A DNA stretch of 64,000 nucleotides from Paenibacillus sp. HW567 (GCF_000374185.1 NZ_KB910518.1:3047687-3111686), one strand, 5' to 3'; counted from the first letter of the stretch, positions 8,302 to 17,595 are shown. A program made the numbers and translations. Notes: generated by a model not told the origin, from the letters alone.

Positions 8302-9162
8302 TTACGCGGGCCAAATGAATACGGCTAAGGTTCCGTTGCCGACATGGCTCCCTACTACAGGTCCCACATTGGTCAGCACTTTCTCTTCCAGGGTGAAGTG
8401 CCCGGCTAGCTCCTTAAGGAACTCTTCGCCGGCAGCCGGTTCAGCCGTATGACCCACGGCCACGTTGATTTTGTCCACACCCGGCAGATCCTTCTTGAAC
8501 AGCTCGATCATGCGGGCTACTGCCTTCTTGCGGCCTCTCACCTTCTCCACCGCATAGATAATCCCTTCTGAATCAATAGAGAGAATCGGCTTAATATTAA
8601 GCAGCGTACCCAAAAAAGCGGAGGCTTTGCCGATTCTGCCGCCCTTTTGCAAATATTCCAGCGTATCCACTAGAAAGTACAGCTTGCGTGACTGACGCAG
8701 ATTCTCTACAGTCCGTAAAATTTCCTCAGGGTCTTTGCCTTCCGCAGCCAATCTCGCCGCTTGCACCACCATGAATCCGAACCCGTAAGAAGCGGACAGC
8801 GAATCCACAACAGTGATGGCCGCTCCCTCCTCTTCCAGCATGGATTTAGCCAGAACAGCAGACTGATAGGTACCGCTAAGCCCTGAAGAAATATGAAAGG
8901 ATAGAATCGTGCGATCCGGGTTACGCTCCAGAAGGTCACGATATACGTTCATATATTGATCCGGCGACGGCTGAGAGGTGGTCGGCAGTTGAGCCGAGAG
9001 GGGCAGACGCTCATAGAATTGCTCCGGTGTCATATCCACATTATCCCGGAACGTCTCCCCGCCGAACATCAGGTTCAGCGGAACAACCTCTATACCATAC
9101 GCTTCCGCCATGACCGGCGGGATATCGGAAGTGCTGTCGGTGACAATTACGGTACGATTCAT
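8302..9162 (-). CDS. DegV family fatty-acid-binding protein (FakB-like)
   Basis: 286 aa, full length for the family. Diagnostic motifs are the N-terminal VTDSTSDIP and the SSGLSGTYQSA segment that lines the acyl pocket, plus GRIGKASAFLG. DegV/FakB proteins hold a fatty acid and present it to the kinase FakA, giving acyl-phosphate for phospholipid synthesis. The next upstream gene is fakA, 24 bases away, so kinase and carrier are made from one message. GGGGGAG lies 8 bases before the ATG. Which fatty acid is bound cannot be told. Confidence 0.92.
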   Translation of the reverse strand: MNRTVIVTDSTSDIPPVMAEAYGIEVVPLNLMFGGETFRDNVDMTPEQFYERLPLSAQLPTTSQPSPDQYMNVYRDLLERNPDRTILSFHISSGLSGTYQSAVLAKSMLEEEGAAITVVDSLSASYGFGFMVVQAARLAAEGKDPEEILRTVENLRQSRKLYFLVDTLEYLQKGGRIGKASAFLGTLLNIKPILSIDSEGIIYAVEKVRGRKKAVARMIELFKKDLPGVDKINVAVGHTAEPAAGEEFLKELAGHFTLEEKVLTNVGPVVGSHVGNGTLAVFIWPA

Positions 9163-9186
9163 GAATTTCTCCCCCTACCTTTTAAC

Positions 9187-10965
9187 TTAAGGCTCAACTG
9201 AGAAAAGATAATAATACAGCGGTTGTCCACCCTTATGAATTTCAACCTCAACCTGCGGAAAGGCCTCTTCCAGCCAGCCTTCAAGCGATGCGGTAACCTT
9301 ATCTTCTGAATCCGCCCCGGTCAACACGGTGACAATCTCATCGCCGGTCTCCAGCATATTAGCGAGCAGCGCCTGGCTTGCCTTCAGCAGGTCATCGGCA
9401 GCAGTGACAATCTTGGAGTTCGAAATCCCGATATACTGACCGGATTTGATCTCCAGATCCTCGATAACCGTATCGCGGACCGCATTCGTAACCTGCCCCG
9501 ACTTGACCTGTGAAATGGCCTCAAGCATGCTGCTTGTATTGGCATCTACCGTATCTTCCTCCTGGAAAGCAAAAGCAGCGGCAATTCCCTGCGGAATGCT
9601 CTTGCTTGGAATTACGGTGATTTCGCGTTCACCCTCGAGCAGCTCTTTGGCCTGCTGGGCGGCAAGCACAATGTTCGAATTGTTAGGCAGAATGAAGACA
9701 TGCTTCGCGGAAATAGACGAGATCGCGTTCACGAAATCCTCCGTGCTGGGGTTCATCGTCTGTCCGCCGGACAGAATAGCATCTACGCCAAGGCTTCGGA
9801 AAATATCCGAGATCCCTTCCCCTGAGGAGACTGCAATGAATCCGTATAGCGCCATTTCATCCGCCGGAGGAACCGCCGGTGACTGCACACTGCTCTCTTC
9901 CTTCGGAATATCCGCAAACACATCCGGCATCGGTGCAATATCCATCCCGGCGGTCAGCAGATCACGATGCTGCTCGCGCATATTCAGAATATGGATCTGG
10001 GTAATCTCGCCATACTGCAGCGCCAAATTCAGCACATCGCCCGGAGTTTTGGAATGGACATGGACCTTGATGGTCTCATCATCCGAAATGACAATAATCG
10101 AATCGCCATTTACTGATAACGCTTTCCGAAAAGCTTCCTCATCAAATTCCGCTTTTACGGCGCTCCCAAGCAACCGGTTAATGAAAAATTCCATATCATA
10201 TAAAAATTCAATATCTTCCGTAGACAGTTGGGATTGTGCAGAAGACTGCACGGAGGACAAAATATTCTCTTGTTTATTGAGTACCACTGCCGGTGCCGCT
10301 GCAGGAACTGGAGCTTGTCCCTGAACAGACTGCGGCACAACTGCGCCACCACTCGTCAAGTACTGATGAAAGCCCTCATAAATGTACACCAGGCCCTGAC
10401 CGCCGGAGTCAACGACCCCAACCTGCTTAAGCACAGGCAGAAGCTCAGGCGTGTTGGCTAACGCTTCTTTGGCTTTGGCCAGAACTTCAGTCATAAGCTC
10501 AGTTACATCTGTCGTGCGGCGCGCATAATAGACGGCATGTCTGGCCGCTTCTTTGGCAACGGTAAGAATCGTGCCTTCTACCGGCTTCACCACCGCTTTA
10601 TAGGCTGTATCCACACCGGTCTGCAGCGCTGCTGCGAACTGCTGCGCGCTCAGTTCATCGTATTGGGCTGCGTAACGTCCAAGCCCCCTGAAGAGTTGTG
10701 ACAAAATAACACCAGAGTTCCCCCGGGCACCCATCAGGAGACCCTTGGACAATACTCCTGCACATTGGCCGACAGAGGCCGTATTATTTTTCTTCAATTC
10801 GTTCGCGCCTGCGGTCATCGTCAAATTCATGTTTGTTCCCGTATCACCATCCGGAACCGGAAAAACATTAAGGGAATTGACGTGCTCTGCATGCTGCTGC
10901 AGTTGTTCCGCTCCGGCGAGTACCATTGCGGTAAAATCTGTCCCGTTTATAGAACGCTTACTCAA
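9187..10965 (-). CDS. fakA: Fatty acid kinase catalytic subunit FakA (DAK2 domain, YloV family)
   Basis: 592 aa. The N-terminal DAK2 ATP-binding domain is clear from VFPVPDGDTGTNM (residues about 34-46) and GARGNSGVILSQLFRG; the middle and C-terminal domains, with CTDAILSGGQTMNPST-like and ILPNNSNI motifs, bind the FakB/DegV partner. FakA phosphorylates the FakB-bound fatty acid. The start is TTG at 10965 with GAAGGGG 8 bases before it. In B. subtilis yloU (Asp23 family) precedes yloV; here no such gene is present, and an Asp23 gene is found at 54555-54920 instead. It heads the operon fakA-degV-recG. Confidence 0.93.
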   Translation of the reverse strand: MSKRSINGTDFTAMVLAGAEQLQQHAEHVNSLNVFPVPDGDTGTNMNLTMTAGANELKKNNTASVGQCAGVLSKGLLMGARGNSGVILSQLFRGLGRYAAQYDELSAQQFAAALQTGVDTAYKAVVKPVEGTILTVAKEAARHAVYYARRTTDVTELMTEVLAKAKEALANTPELLPVLKQVGVVDSGGQGLVYIYEGFHQYLTSGGAVVPQSVQGQAPVPAAAPAVVLNKQENILSSVQSSAQSQLSTEDIEFLYDMEFFINRLLGSAVKAEFDEEAFRKALSVNGDSIIVISDDETIKVHVHSKTPGDVLNLALQYGEITQIHILNMREQHRDLLTAGMDIAPMPDVFADIPKEESSVQSPAVPPADEMALYGFIAVSSGEGISDIFRSLGVDAILSGGQTMNPSTEDFVNAISSISAKHVFILPNNSNIVLAAQQAKELLEGEREITVIPSKSIPQGIAAAFAFQEEDTVDANTSSMLEAISQVKSGQVTNAVRDTVIEDLEIKSGQYIGISNSKIVTAADDLLKASQALLANMLETGDEIVTVLTGADSEDKVTASLEGWLEEAFPQVEVEIHKGGQPLYYYLFSVEP

Positions 10966-11078
10966 TGAGAATTCCCCTTCCTAACTTTATGCCTAATCAA
11001 TTCTAGGATTAACTGGACATAATACACTAATCTATATTGTACTATAAGAGACTAAAGAAATAAATGTTTTTGAAGCGG

Positions 11079-11108
11079 TTGACGAAGCAATTTTTGCTGT
11101 GATATTAT
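11079..11108 (+). promoter_or_regulatory. SigA promoter of rpmB
   Basis: TTGACG (11079-11084) and TATTAT (11103-11108) are 18 bases apart, giving a leader of about 40 nt before the rpmB start. Confidence 0.7.
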
Positions 11109-11157
11109 ATTTAAGTATTGTTTTATGCAGGTGTAAGTAATCAAGGAGGTGTAATCT

Positions 11158-11346
11158 ATGTCCCGCAAATGTACTGTAACAGGCAAGAAACCGGGCAGCG
11201 GCAACCATGTATCCCATGCCAACAACCGCAACCGTCGTTCTTGGGGAGTTAACGTTCAGAAGGTCCGTATCCTCGTGAACGGTAAACCGAAACGCGTATA
11301 CGTCAGCACCCGTGCTTTGAAAGCCGGTAAAGTTGAACGCGTTTAG
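11158..11346 (+). CDS. rpmB: 50S ribosomal protein L28
   Basis: 62 aa, basic, with the L28 signature [20 protein letters not shown] and [15 protein letters not shown] structural protein of the large subunit. CAAGGAGGTG lies 7 bases before the ATG. It is transcribed alone from its own promoter, divergently from fakA, and ends at a terminator. In B. subtilis it is also between spoVM and yloU/yloV. Confidence 0.97.
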   Translation: MSRKCTVTGKKPGSGNHVSHANNRNRRSWGVNVQKVRILVNGKPKRVYVSTRALKAGKVERV

Positions 11347-11385
11347 TCTTGGATTATCCTAGACCTAGCGATATCTCATAATGAA

Positions 11386-11423
11386 GCAAAAAGCACCCTT
11401 TACATTCGTAAGGTGCTTTTTTT
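11386..11423 (+). terminator. Terminator of rpmB
   Basis: AAAAAGCACC pairs with GGTGCTTTTTTT across a loop that can itself partly pair (TTTAC/GTAA). It ends 25 bases before the spoVM stop on the other strand. Confidence 0.85.
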
Positions 11424-11447
11424 CATGTTTTCTGTTCAGATTCTTCC

Positions 11448-11528
11448 TCAATTTTTCTGAAAAGTATTCAAAATCGCCTTAACAAAACCTCCCAAAAATT
11501 TTGGCAGCTTGAACGTGTAAAATTTCAT
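11448..11528 (-). CDS. spoVM: Stage V sporulation protein M
   Basis: 26 aa, MKFYTFKLPKFLGGFVKAIL plus NTFQKN. SpoVM is a short amphipathic helix that recognises the convex surface of the forespore membrane and anchors the coat ATPase SpoIVA. The length is exactly that of B. subtilis SpoVM, and the core KFYT.KLPKFLGG.V.A.L is conserved. GGAGGG is 7-8 bases before the ATG. Its place next to rpmB also matches B. subtilis. I see no convincing SigE promoter in the 90 bases before it; the rpe terminator lies upstream, so it must be transcribed separately. Confidence 0.96.
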   Translation of the reverse strand: MKFYTFKLPKFLGGFVKAILNTFQKN

Positions 11529-11618
11529 CCTTAACCCTCCAATCAATTCATGCCGTACGGTAGGAGACTTTCCCGGCTCTCGGCCTTTCGAAACGAACTG
11601 CAGACCTCCCTGTTGAAC

Positions 11619-11654
11619 AAAAAAAGGCTACATGAGATTTCTGCTCATGTAACC
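11619..11654 (-). terminator. Terminator after rpe
   Basis: On the minus strand GGTTACATGAG pairs with CTCATGTAGCC (one G-T type wobble) and runs into seven Ts. It closes the rlmN-rpe unit before spoVM. Confidence 0.85.
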
Positions 11655-11708
11655 ATGTTTATGCGCTCATAACTTGACCTATAACCTTTAGTCTGAGCAG
11701 GGTCAGGA

Positions 11709-12377
11709 TTAACGGAGCGCTGCCTCGGCAGCTTCCCGGATCGCCTTAATCGCGGCCGCGCGGTCGCTGCGTCCAAAGACGGCATTCCCGGCCACCAGCA
11801 CATCAGCGCCTGCCGCTGCAACCAGCGGGGCCGTATCTTCAGCGATACCGCCGTCAACTTCAATGCGTAGCTCCGTATGATTCACTTCCCGGGCCCACTC
11901 GCGGATTTGGCGGATCTTCCCCAGAGTATGCGGAATGAAGGTTTGGCCGCCGAAGCCGGGGTTAACCGTCATTACCAGCACCAAATCCACATCCTCCAGC
12001 ACCTCACGGACAGCCAGCGCCGGAGTGCCCGGATTGATAGCCACACCTGCCTTAAGACCCAGCTCCTTGATCTGATGCACCACACGGTGCAAATGAACAC
12101 AAGCTTCGGCATGTACCGTAATCACACTGGCTCCTGCCGCTGCAAACTCGGCAATATAACGTTCAGGGTTCTCGATCATCAAATGTACATCCAGCGGCAA
12201 TGAGGTGTGTGCCTTCACTGCTTTTACAATCGCTGGTCCAAGCGTAATATTCGGCACAAAATGGCCATCCATGACGTCAACATGGACCCAGTCTCCACCA
12301 CTGGCCTGGGCTTCTGCAACCTCTGCGCCAAGTGCGGCAAAATCGGCTGACAATATTGATGGTGCGATTGTAATCAT
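11709..12377 (-). CDS. rpe: Ribulose-phosphate 3-epimerase
   Basis: 222 aa TIM barrel, full length. Catalytic and metal residues lie in APSILSADF, HVDVMDGHFVPN, LDVHLMIENPE, MTVNPGFGGQTF and IEVDGGI. It interconverts ribulose 5-phosphate and xylulose 5-phosphate in the pentose phosphate pathway. GGAGG lies 9 bases before the ATG, inside the end of rsgA, whose stop is only 4 bases upstream. The order prkC-rsgA-rpe is as in B. subtilis, but the next gene there (thiN, thiamine pyrophosphokinase) is absent. Confidence 0.97.
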   Translation of the reverse strand: MITIAPSILSADFAALGAEVAEAQASGGDWVHVDVMDGHFVPNITLGPAIVKAVKAHTSLPLDVHLMIENPERYIAEFAAAGASVITVHAEACVHLHRVVHQIKELGLKAGVAINPGTPALAVREVLEDVDLVLVMTVNPGFGGQTFIPHTLGKIRQIREWAREVNHTELRIEVDGGIAEDTAPLVAAAGADVLVAGNAVFGRSDRAAAIKAIREAAEAALR

Positions 12378-12381
12378 AATG

Positions 12382-13287
12382 TTAGTACCTCCGCTTTTTA
12401 TCTTTCATTTCATTATAGAACAGCTTGTAATGCTCATAGCGGCTGCTGGCGATGTCGCCTGCCTGAAAAGCTTCAGCAACGCGGCAGCCCGGCTCATGAA
12501 GGTGGCTGCAACCGCGGAATTTACATTGTTCGGCGTAAGGGGCGAATTCCCGGAAGCAGGTGGACAGCTCCTCCACACCCAGCTCCAGAAAGTCCAACTG
12601 GCTGAAGCCTGGAGTATCCGCCACAAATCCGCCGTCGCCGATGTCCATCAGCTCCACGTGGCGGGTAGTGTGGCGTCCGCGGCCCAGGCGCAGGCTGATC
12701 TCTCCTGTCTCCAGCTCAAGGCCGGGGACAAGACGGTTCAGCAGCGTTGATTTGCCGACACCGGATTGGCCGGAGAAGACGCTGATGCTTCCTGCGAGAC
12801 GTTTGCGCAATTCCTCGCCGCCTTCGCCCGTAAGGGAACTTGTCACCAGCACTTCATACCCAATGCGTTCATACAGTGCTTTGACCTGCGCAGTGACTTC
12901 GCCCTCATCATCTGCCAGGTCCTGCTTCGTGAGCACGATCAGCGGTTCCAGACCGGAATGCTCAATGTGCACCAGAAACTTATCCAGCAGATTCAGATTC
13001 ATGTCCGGCTCGCGCACAGAGAAGAGCAGCACAGCCAGCTTGACATTGGCAACCGGCGGACGGATCAGCTCCGACTCCCGGGGGAGAATTTCATCGACCA
13101 TGCCTTCCCCGTTCTCGGTCAGAACATAAATAATCCGGTCGCCAACCAGTGGTGTGATTCCCTTTTTCTTAAGAATCCCCCGTCCCCGGCACTGCACAGC
13201 TTTCTCCTCCGCTGCGATTGATCCTTCGTGGAGCGGCTTGACATAATAATATCCGCTTAACGCTTTGACAATTATACCCTCAGGCAT
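12382..13287 (-). CDS. rsgA: Ribosome small subunit-dependent GTPase RsgA
   Basis: 301 aa. A circularly permuted GTPase with an N-terminal OB fold (IVKALSGYYYV), G4 motif TKQD, then G1 GQSGVGKSTLLN and G3 DTPG, and a C-terminal zinc site (Cys-x5..-Cys in CKFRGCSHLHEPGC). It checks maturation of the 30S subunit. The frame is open 17 codons further up, but the ATG at 13287 has GGAGAGGAAGG about 10 bases before it and gives the usual N-terminus MPEGIIVKALSG. It follows prkC after 129 bases that contain a strong hairpin. Confidence 0.95.
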   Translation of the reverse strand: MPEGIIVKALSGYYYVKPLHEGSIAAEEKAVQCRGRGILKKKGITPLVGDRIIYVLTENGEGMVDEILPRESELIRPPVANVKLAVLLFSVREPDMNLNLLDKFLVHIEHSGLEPLIVLTKQDLADDEGEVTAQVKALYERIGYEVLVTSSLTGEGGEELRKRLAGSISVFSGQSGVGKSTLLNRLVPGLELETGEISLRLGRGRHTTRHVELMDIGDGGFVADTPGFSQLDFLELGVEELSTCFREFAPYAEQCKFRGCSHLHEPGCRVAEAFQAGDIASSRYEHYKLFYNEMKDKKRRY

Positions 13288-13320
13288 ACATAATGAGCCT
13301 TCCTCTCCTGATATTGCACA

Positions 13321-13353
13321 AATGACCCAAGCCTGCAAGGTACATGGGTCATT
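13321..13353 (-). repeat. Hairpin between prkC and rsgA
   Basis: AATGACCCA (13321-13329) and TGGGTCATT (13345-13353) are perfect 9-base arms around a 15-base loop. On the minus strand it lies between the prkC stop and the rsgA start and is followed by TTTGTGC, too short a T-run for a confident terminator; it could partly attenuate or stabilise the message. Confidence 0.5.
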
Positions 13354-13416
13354 CTGCTGCGGCAGCCTTGTCTTGAGAAATCTCAGAATCGTCTGCCGCT
13401 TTATCTTTTATTTGTC

Positions 13417-15579
13417 TTACTTTTTTCCTTTATCATTTGCATTGGTTGTTACAAAACCCGTCTGATTCACCGCTCCGGTATTTCCGCTGTTATCCGTGCT
13501 GGGCGGTAGAATCTCCGGTTCAATGGTCGGTTCGCTGGTAACCGGAACATCAGTAGGCGCCTGTGTTGGGACAGGCGTTGGCTCAGTAGGGAGCTCAGGC
13601 TGCGGCACAGTACCGTTTTTGGCATCCGCGTATTTTATTGTATAGGTTGCGATAAATTCCCCGTCCTGGTAGACGGAGATGGAACCGTCCTTATTAGGGG
13701 CGAGCAGCAGATTCACCGACAGCATCTGATTCTTCGCAATTGTGCGTATGCCCCATTCCTGGTTCTCGCCATCCTTGCGTGCGTCAGCATAGATAATGCG
13801 GATTTTGGTCTTCTTGCCCTTACTTGATGGAGTGACTGGCACATTGAATGTATACTCCAAGGCCTCAGGCGGGTAACCTGTGCTTACCGTAATATTAATC
13901 TTCTCGCCCGGTGAAGCGGTATCGCCCTTCTCATAGGGCCATTGCACCATTACCTTGCCTTTATCGACAGTAAAGCTGGACTCTTCTTTGATTTCACCCA
14001 GCACAAGTCCCGCTTCCGCCAGCTTCGCCTGGGCCTCTTGCTGAGTCGATCCGACGAGATCCGGTATTGGCGTGGTCTCTTTCCCCTGGCTGACAATCAG
14101 CTTGATGGTTGCCGTCTCCGGATCATATTCGGTGCCGGCGGCCGGCTCAGAGCTGATTACCTGACCTTCAGGATAATCCTCGCTGAAGCGCGGGTCCTGA
14201 CTGATCCGGCCTTGCTCCACCCCTGCGGCAATCAGCGTTTTCACCGCATCTTCATAGCTTTTGGTGGACAACTCAGGCAGCTTGGGGAGTACTTTGGCCG
14301 TGCTTACAGTAAGAGTGATATGTGTGCCTTCTTTTACCATAGTATTAGGATTCTTACTTTGCTTCCATACGATGTTAGAATCGTAATTTGGATTATATAC
14401 TTGCAGCGGAGGCTCCTCCGCGATGAGTCCGACTTCAGAGAGGGCAGTTTTGGCGTCCTCAAAGGACTTGCTCGTCAGGCTTGGAACAGCCACTTCATTC
14501 ACAACAAGCTTGGCGTTCACATACCATACCACACCGCCCATAGCCAGCAAAATAATCAGCGTGAGACTCACCCACAGCACAGCACGTCCCCGCTTCGCCT
14601 TACCGGAGCCTGGAGACGCAGCTTCCTCTTCGCGCCAGCCCCTGTCATCTCCGCCGCCACGGCTGCCGAGTCCGCGCTGCAACGGCTTGATTGCCGGAAT
14701 AACCCGCGTTCGATCCTCGTCATCGTCGTCATTGAACATGGCCTTGGCTTCACTCCGCCGTTCCGGCAGCAGGCAGGTCTCCAGATCATGGAGCATTTCC
14801 TTCGCCGATTGGTAGCGCTCGTCCGGATTTTTACGCATAGATCTTAAAATCACGTTCTCAACGCTTTGCGGAATCAGCGGATTCAGCAGACGCGGCTCCT
14901 CAAATTCCTCCTGAAGGTGCTTCAAAGCAACACTGATCGGGCTTTCGCCCAAGAATGGCAGTACTCCGGTCAGCATCTGATAGAGTACGATTCCCAGAGA
15001 ATACAGATCGGACTTCTCGCCTGTAGTAACCCCTTTGGCATGTTCCGGCGAGAAGTAATGAACCGACCCCACCACTGAACCTGTCTGGGTAATGGTTGTA
15101 GAGGTGACAGCCCGGGCAATTCCGAAGTCCGTCACTTTTACCCTGCCATTGCGGCCAATCAGAATATTATGCGGCTTGATGTCGCGGTGAATAATCTGAT
15201 TCTGATGCGCATGATCAAGTGCGTCACAGATCTGGGAAGCAATGCGGATGGATTCGTCCACCTGAAGCGGAGCCCGCTCTTTAATAATCTCATTCAAATT
15301 CTTGCCTTCGACATATTCCATAACAATATAATGAATTTCATCTTCTTGTCCCACATCGTATATACTGACCACATTCGGATGCGATAATGATGCAGCGGAC
15401 TGCGCCTCCCGCCGAAAGCGGCGGATGAACTCCTCATCATGCACAAACTGGTTGCGCAATACTTTAATAGCGACGTTCCGGTTAAGCAGTATGTCATGTG
15501 CCCGATAGACGAGCGCCATGCCACCTCCCCCGATCCGTTCGATGACTTGGTAACGGCCGCCCAATTCGTGACCGATCAT
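13417..15579 (-). CDS. prkC: Serine/threonine protein kinase with PASTA domains (PrkC/Stk1)
   Basis: 720 aa. The cytosolic kinase domain (about 10-270) has the Gly loop IGGGGMALVY, Lys in VAIKVLR, HRDIKPHN and DFGIA. A linker leads to one membrane helix (about 333-353, VLWVSLTLIILLAMGG) and three extracellular PASTA repeats (about 360-570), followed by a beta-rich domain and a Pro/Thr-rich tail of about 60 residues, longer than in B. subtilis PrkC (648 aa). PASTA kinases sense muropeptides and lipid II, and in Bacillus promote spore germination. Its ATG overlaps the phosphatase stop (ATGA), tying it to its partner prpC; AAAGGAGTGGGG is the ribosome site. Confidence 0.96.
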   Translation of the reverse strand: MIGHELGGRYQVIERIGGGGMALVYRAHDILLNRNVAIKVLRNQFVHDEEFIRRFRREAQSAASLSHPNVVSIYDVGQEDEIHYIVMEYVEGKNLNEIIKERAPLQVDESIRIASQICDALDHAHQNQIIHRDIKPHNILIGRNGRVKVTDFGIARAVTSTTITQTGSVVGSVHYFSPEHAKGVTTGEKSDLYSLGIVLYQMLTGVLPFLGESPISVALKHLQEEFEEPRLLNPLIPQSVENVILRSMRKNPDERYQSAKEMLHDLETCLLPERRSEAKAMFNDDDDEDRTRVIPAIKPLQRGLGSRGGGDDRGWREEEAASPGSGKAKRGRAVLWVSLTLIILLAMGGVVWYVNAKLVVNEVAVPSLTSKSFEDAKTALSEVGLIAEEPPLQVYNPNYDSNIVWKQSKNPNTMVKEGTHITLTVSTAKVLPKLPELSTKSYEDAVKTLIAAGVEQGRISQDPRFSEDYPEGQVISSEPAAGTEYDPETATIKLIVSQGKETTPIPDLVGSTQQEAQAKLAEAGLVLGEIKEESSFTVDKGKVMVQWPYEKGDTASPGEKINITVSTGYPPEALEYTFNVPVTPSSKGKKTKIRIIYADARKDGENQEWGIRTIAKNQMLSVNLLLAPNKDGSISVYQDGEFIATYTIKYADAKNGTVPQPELPTEPTPVPTQAPTDVPVTSEPTIEPEILPPSTDNSGNTGAVNQTGFVTTNANDKGKK

Positions 15580-16352
15580 CTACCCCACTCCTTTGTTTCG
15601 GGCACTGCGGCCTCTCCTTGATGTTCTAGCATAGCGACACTGATATTATCACCGCCGCCGGCGAGCAATGCCAGTTGAAGTAATCGGTCTGCTCTTTCCT
15701 CTAACGGTATTTCGAGGATTCCTGCAACCTTGCCCAAATGCTCCAAGCTGACGAAATTGCTCAGTCCATCGCTGCACAGCAGCAAAAGCTCTCCAAGTGC
15801 CAGGTTAACAGGAGCCAGATCGGCCGCAACCTCGGCATCCGTTCCAAGCGCTCTTGTGAGCACATTGCGGCGCGGATGGTTATCAAGCTCCTCGAGGCTG
15901 ATCTGTCCGCTCTTGAACAGCTCATTGACCAGCGTATGGTCCTCGGTTAACTGAATTGCTGCACCGTCCTTGATCAAGTAGGCTCTGCTGTCTCCGATAT
16001 GGCCGATAAATCCCGCCGGCCCCTTCAGCAGCGCAGCAACGACAGTGGTGCCCATGTTATGGTACTTCTCGTCACTTGAAGCCTCTTGATAGACTGTGCT
16101 GTTAGCTTCCAAAATAGCGGCAGACAACGCTTCGCGCAAGCTTTCCTCCGGAAGATCAGGCAAGAGCCCGTCCAGGGCATTCTTCATTGTCTCCAGAGCA
16201 AGACGGCTCGCGGTGTCGCCAGCCAAATGTCCGCCCATTCCATCGGCGATAATGCCAAGGGTATAACCGTGGCGTGTCACGCCGATCCAGACCGAATCCT
16301 CATTGACCGTACGTACCCGGCCAATGTCGCTGGCATGAACTGTTCTGATCAA
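15576..16352 (-). CDS. prpC: PP2C-type protein phosphatase (PrpC/Stp1)
   Basis: 258 aa. All metal-binding PP2C motifs are present: RTVNEDS near the start, IADGMGGHLAGD, GHIGDSRAYLI, LCSDGLSN and GGGDNISVAM. It removes phosphate from Ser/Thr residues modified by PrkC. The start is TTG at 16352, giving MIRTVHASDIG; the ribosome site GGGGTGAGGAT overlaps the end of rlmN, whose stop is 6 bases upstream. The gene overlaps prkC by 4 bases, the usual kinase-phosphatase coupling. Confidence 0.95.
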   Translation of the reverse strand: MIRTVHASDIGRVRTVNEDSVWIGVTRHGYTLGIIADGMGGHLAGDTASRLALETMKNALDGLLPDLPEESLREALSAAILEANSTVYQEASSDEKYHNMGTTVVAALLKGPAGFIGHIGDSRAYLIKDGAAIQLTEDHTLVNELFKSGQISLEELDNHPRRNVLTRALGTDAEVAADLAPVNLALGELLLLCSDGLSNFVSLEHLGKVAGILEIPLEERADRLLQLALLAGGGDNISVAMLEHQGEAAVPETKEWGR

Positions 16353-16358
16353 ATATCC

Positions 16359-17399
16359 TCACCCCAACTCCATGTGTTTGGCGCGTAGCTGTCCGCATGC
16401 GGCCGCAATATCGTGGCCTTGCTCCCGGCGGATGGTTACATTCACGCCATGGTCGGCCAGAACACGCTGAAATTCAAAAATATCATTGCGGGAAGTCCGT
16501 ACATATTTGCGCTCCGGCACATGATTGACCGGAATCAGGTTGACGTGGCAGAGCATAGTCTTAAGCACTCCGGCAAGCTCCTCCGCATGCTCCTTCTGAT
16601 CATTGACGCCGCCAATCAGCGCATATTCAAAGGAGATACGCCGGCCGGTCTTAGCCTGATAATAACGCAGAGACTCGATAACATCATCAAAAGGATAACG
16701 CCGGTTGACCGGCATCAGCTTGGAGCGCAGCGCATCATTGGGCGCATGAATGGAGATCGCCAGATTGATCTGGGTATCTTCATCGGCAAATTTATAGATG
16801 CTTGGCACAATCCCGCTGGTGGAGACCGTAATATGCCGCTGGCCGATATTGAGGCCCTTCTCATGGATCATCAGGCGCAGAAACCGCATCGTTGCTTCAT
16901 AGTTCTCAAAAGGCTCGCCTGTCCCCATGATGACAATGCTGCTGACGCGTTCGCCGCGCGCATCGAGAATTTGCTGGGAGCGGACGACCTGGGCTACAAT
17001 CTCGCCTGCCGTCAGGTCGCGCTTAAGTCCGCCAAGTGTAGAGGCGCAGAAGGTGCAGCCGATCCGGCAACCCACCTGCGTTGTTACGCATACGCTGTTA
17101 CCGTAGTTGTGCTTCATGATAACTGTCTCAATCGCATGATCATCATGCAGACCGAACAGGAATTTCACCGTGCCATCCTTGGACTCCAGCTTGGTAATCT
17201 CGGTCAATGCCGTAATTCTGAACTGCTCATCCAGCTTGGCGCGCACCGCTTTGGACAAATTGCTCATGGACTCAAAATCATTCACGCGTTTTACATACAG
17301 CCAGTCGAAAATCTGCCCGCCGCGAAAAGCAGGCTCTCCGTTGTCCTTAGCCCACTGCTGCAACTCTTCCAGAGATAAATCATATATTAAAGGTTTCAT
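16359..17399 (-). CDS. rlmN: 23S rRNA (adenine2503-C2)/tRNA methyltransferase RlmN
   Basis: 346 aa radical SAM enzyme. The 4Fe-4S cluster motif is CRIGCTFC (CxxxCxxC), the SAM site includes GTGEPF, and the C-terminal [13 protein letters not shown] carries the second catalytic cysteine. It methylates A2503 of 23S rRNA and A37 of some tRNAs, improving decoding. The frame is open to 17453 but ATG 17399 gives the normal N-terminus ([15 protein letters not shown]), with CAGGTG 11 bases upstream. It has its own promoter at 17498-17526, just downstream of the rsmB terminator, and heads rlmN-prpC-prkC-rsgA-rpe. Confidence 0.95.
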   Translation of the reverse strand: MKPLIYDLSLEELQQWAKDNGEPAFRGGQIFDWLYVKRVNDFESMSNLSKAVRAKLDEQFRITALTEITKLESKDGTVKFLFGLHDDHAIETVIMKHNYGNSVCVTTQVGCRIGCTFCASTLGGLKRDLTAGEIVAQVVRSQQILDARGERVSSIVIMGTGEPFENYEATMRFLRLMIHEKGLNIGQRHITVSTSGIVPSIYKFADEDTQINLAISIHAPNDALRSKLMPVNRRYPFDDVIESLRYYQAKTGRRISFEYALIGGVNDQKEHAEELAGVLKTMLCHVNLIPVNHVPERKYVRTSRNDIFEFQRVLADHGVNVTIRREQGHDIAAACGQLRAKHMELG

Positions 17400-17497
17400 C
17401 AAAATCAGCACCTGATCTTTCTTAAAATATAAAATTTGTCGGCTATACGCCATGCCGTTTCTTCTTAAAGATATGCGTATTATTTCTCATTCTTCCT

Positions 17498-17526
17498 ATT
17501 TTAACACAAATATTAGAGACGGTAAA
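17498..17526 (-). promoter_or_regulatory. SigA promoter of the rlmN-prpC-prkC unit
   Basis: On the minus strand TTTACC (17521-17526) and TAAAAT (17498-17503) are 17 bases apart, with TGTG just before the -10. It lies immediately after the rsmB terminator. Confidence 0.65.
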
Positions 17527-17528
17527 AG

Positions 17529-17566
17529 AAAAGCCCGCCGCGCAAGTAAAACCCTGCGGGCGGGAT
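17529..17566 (-). terminator. Terminator after rsmB
   Basis: On the minus strand CCCGCCCGC pairs with GCGCGGCGGG and is followed by CTTTTCTTTT. It ends the coaBC-rsmB operon 30 bases after the stop. Confidence 0.75.
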
Positions 17567-17595
17567 ACCTGTAAATGCCTTGCCGTTTTACTATA

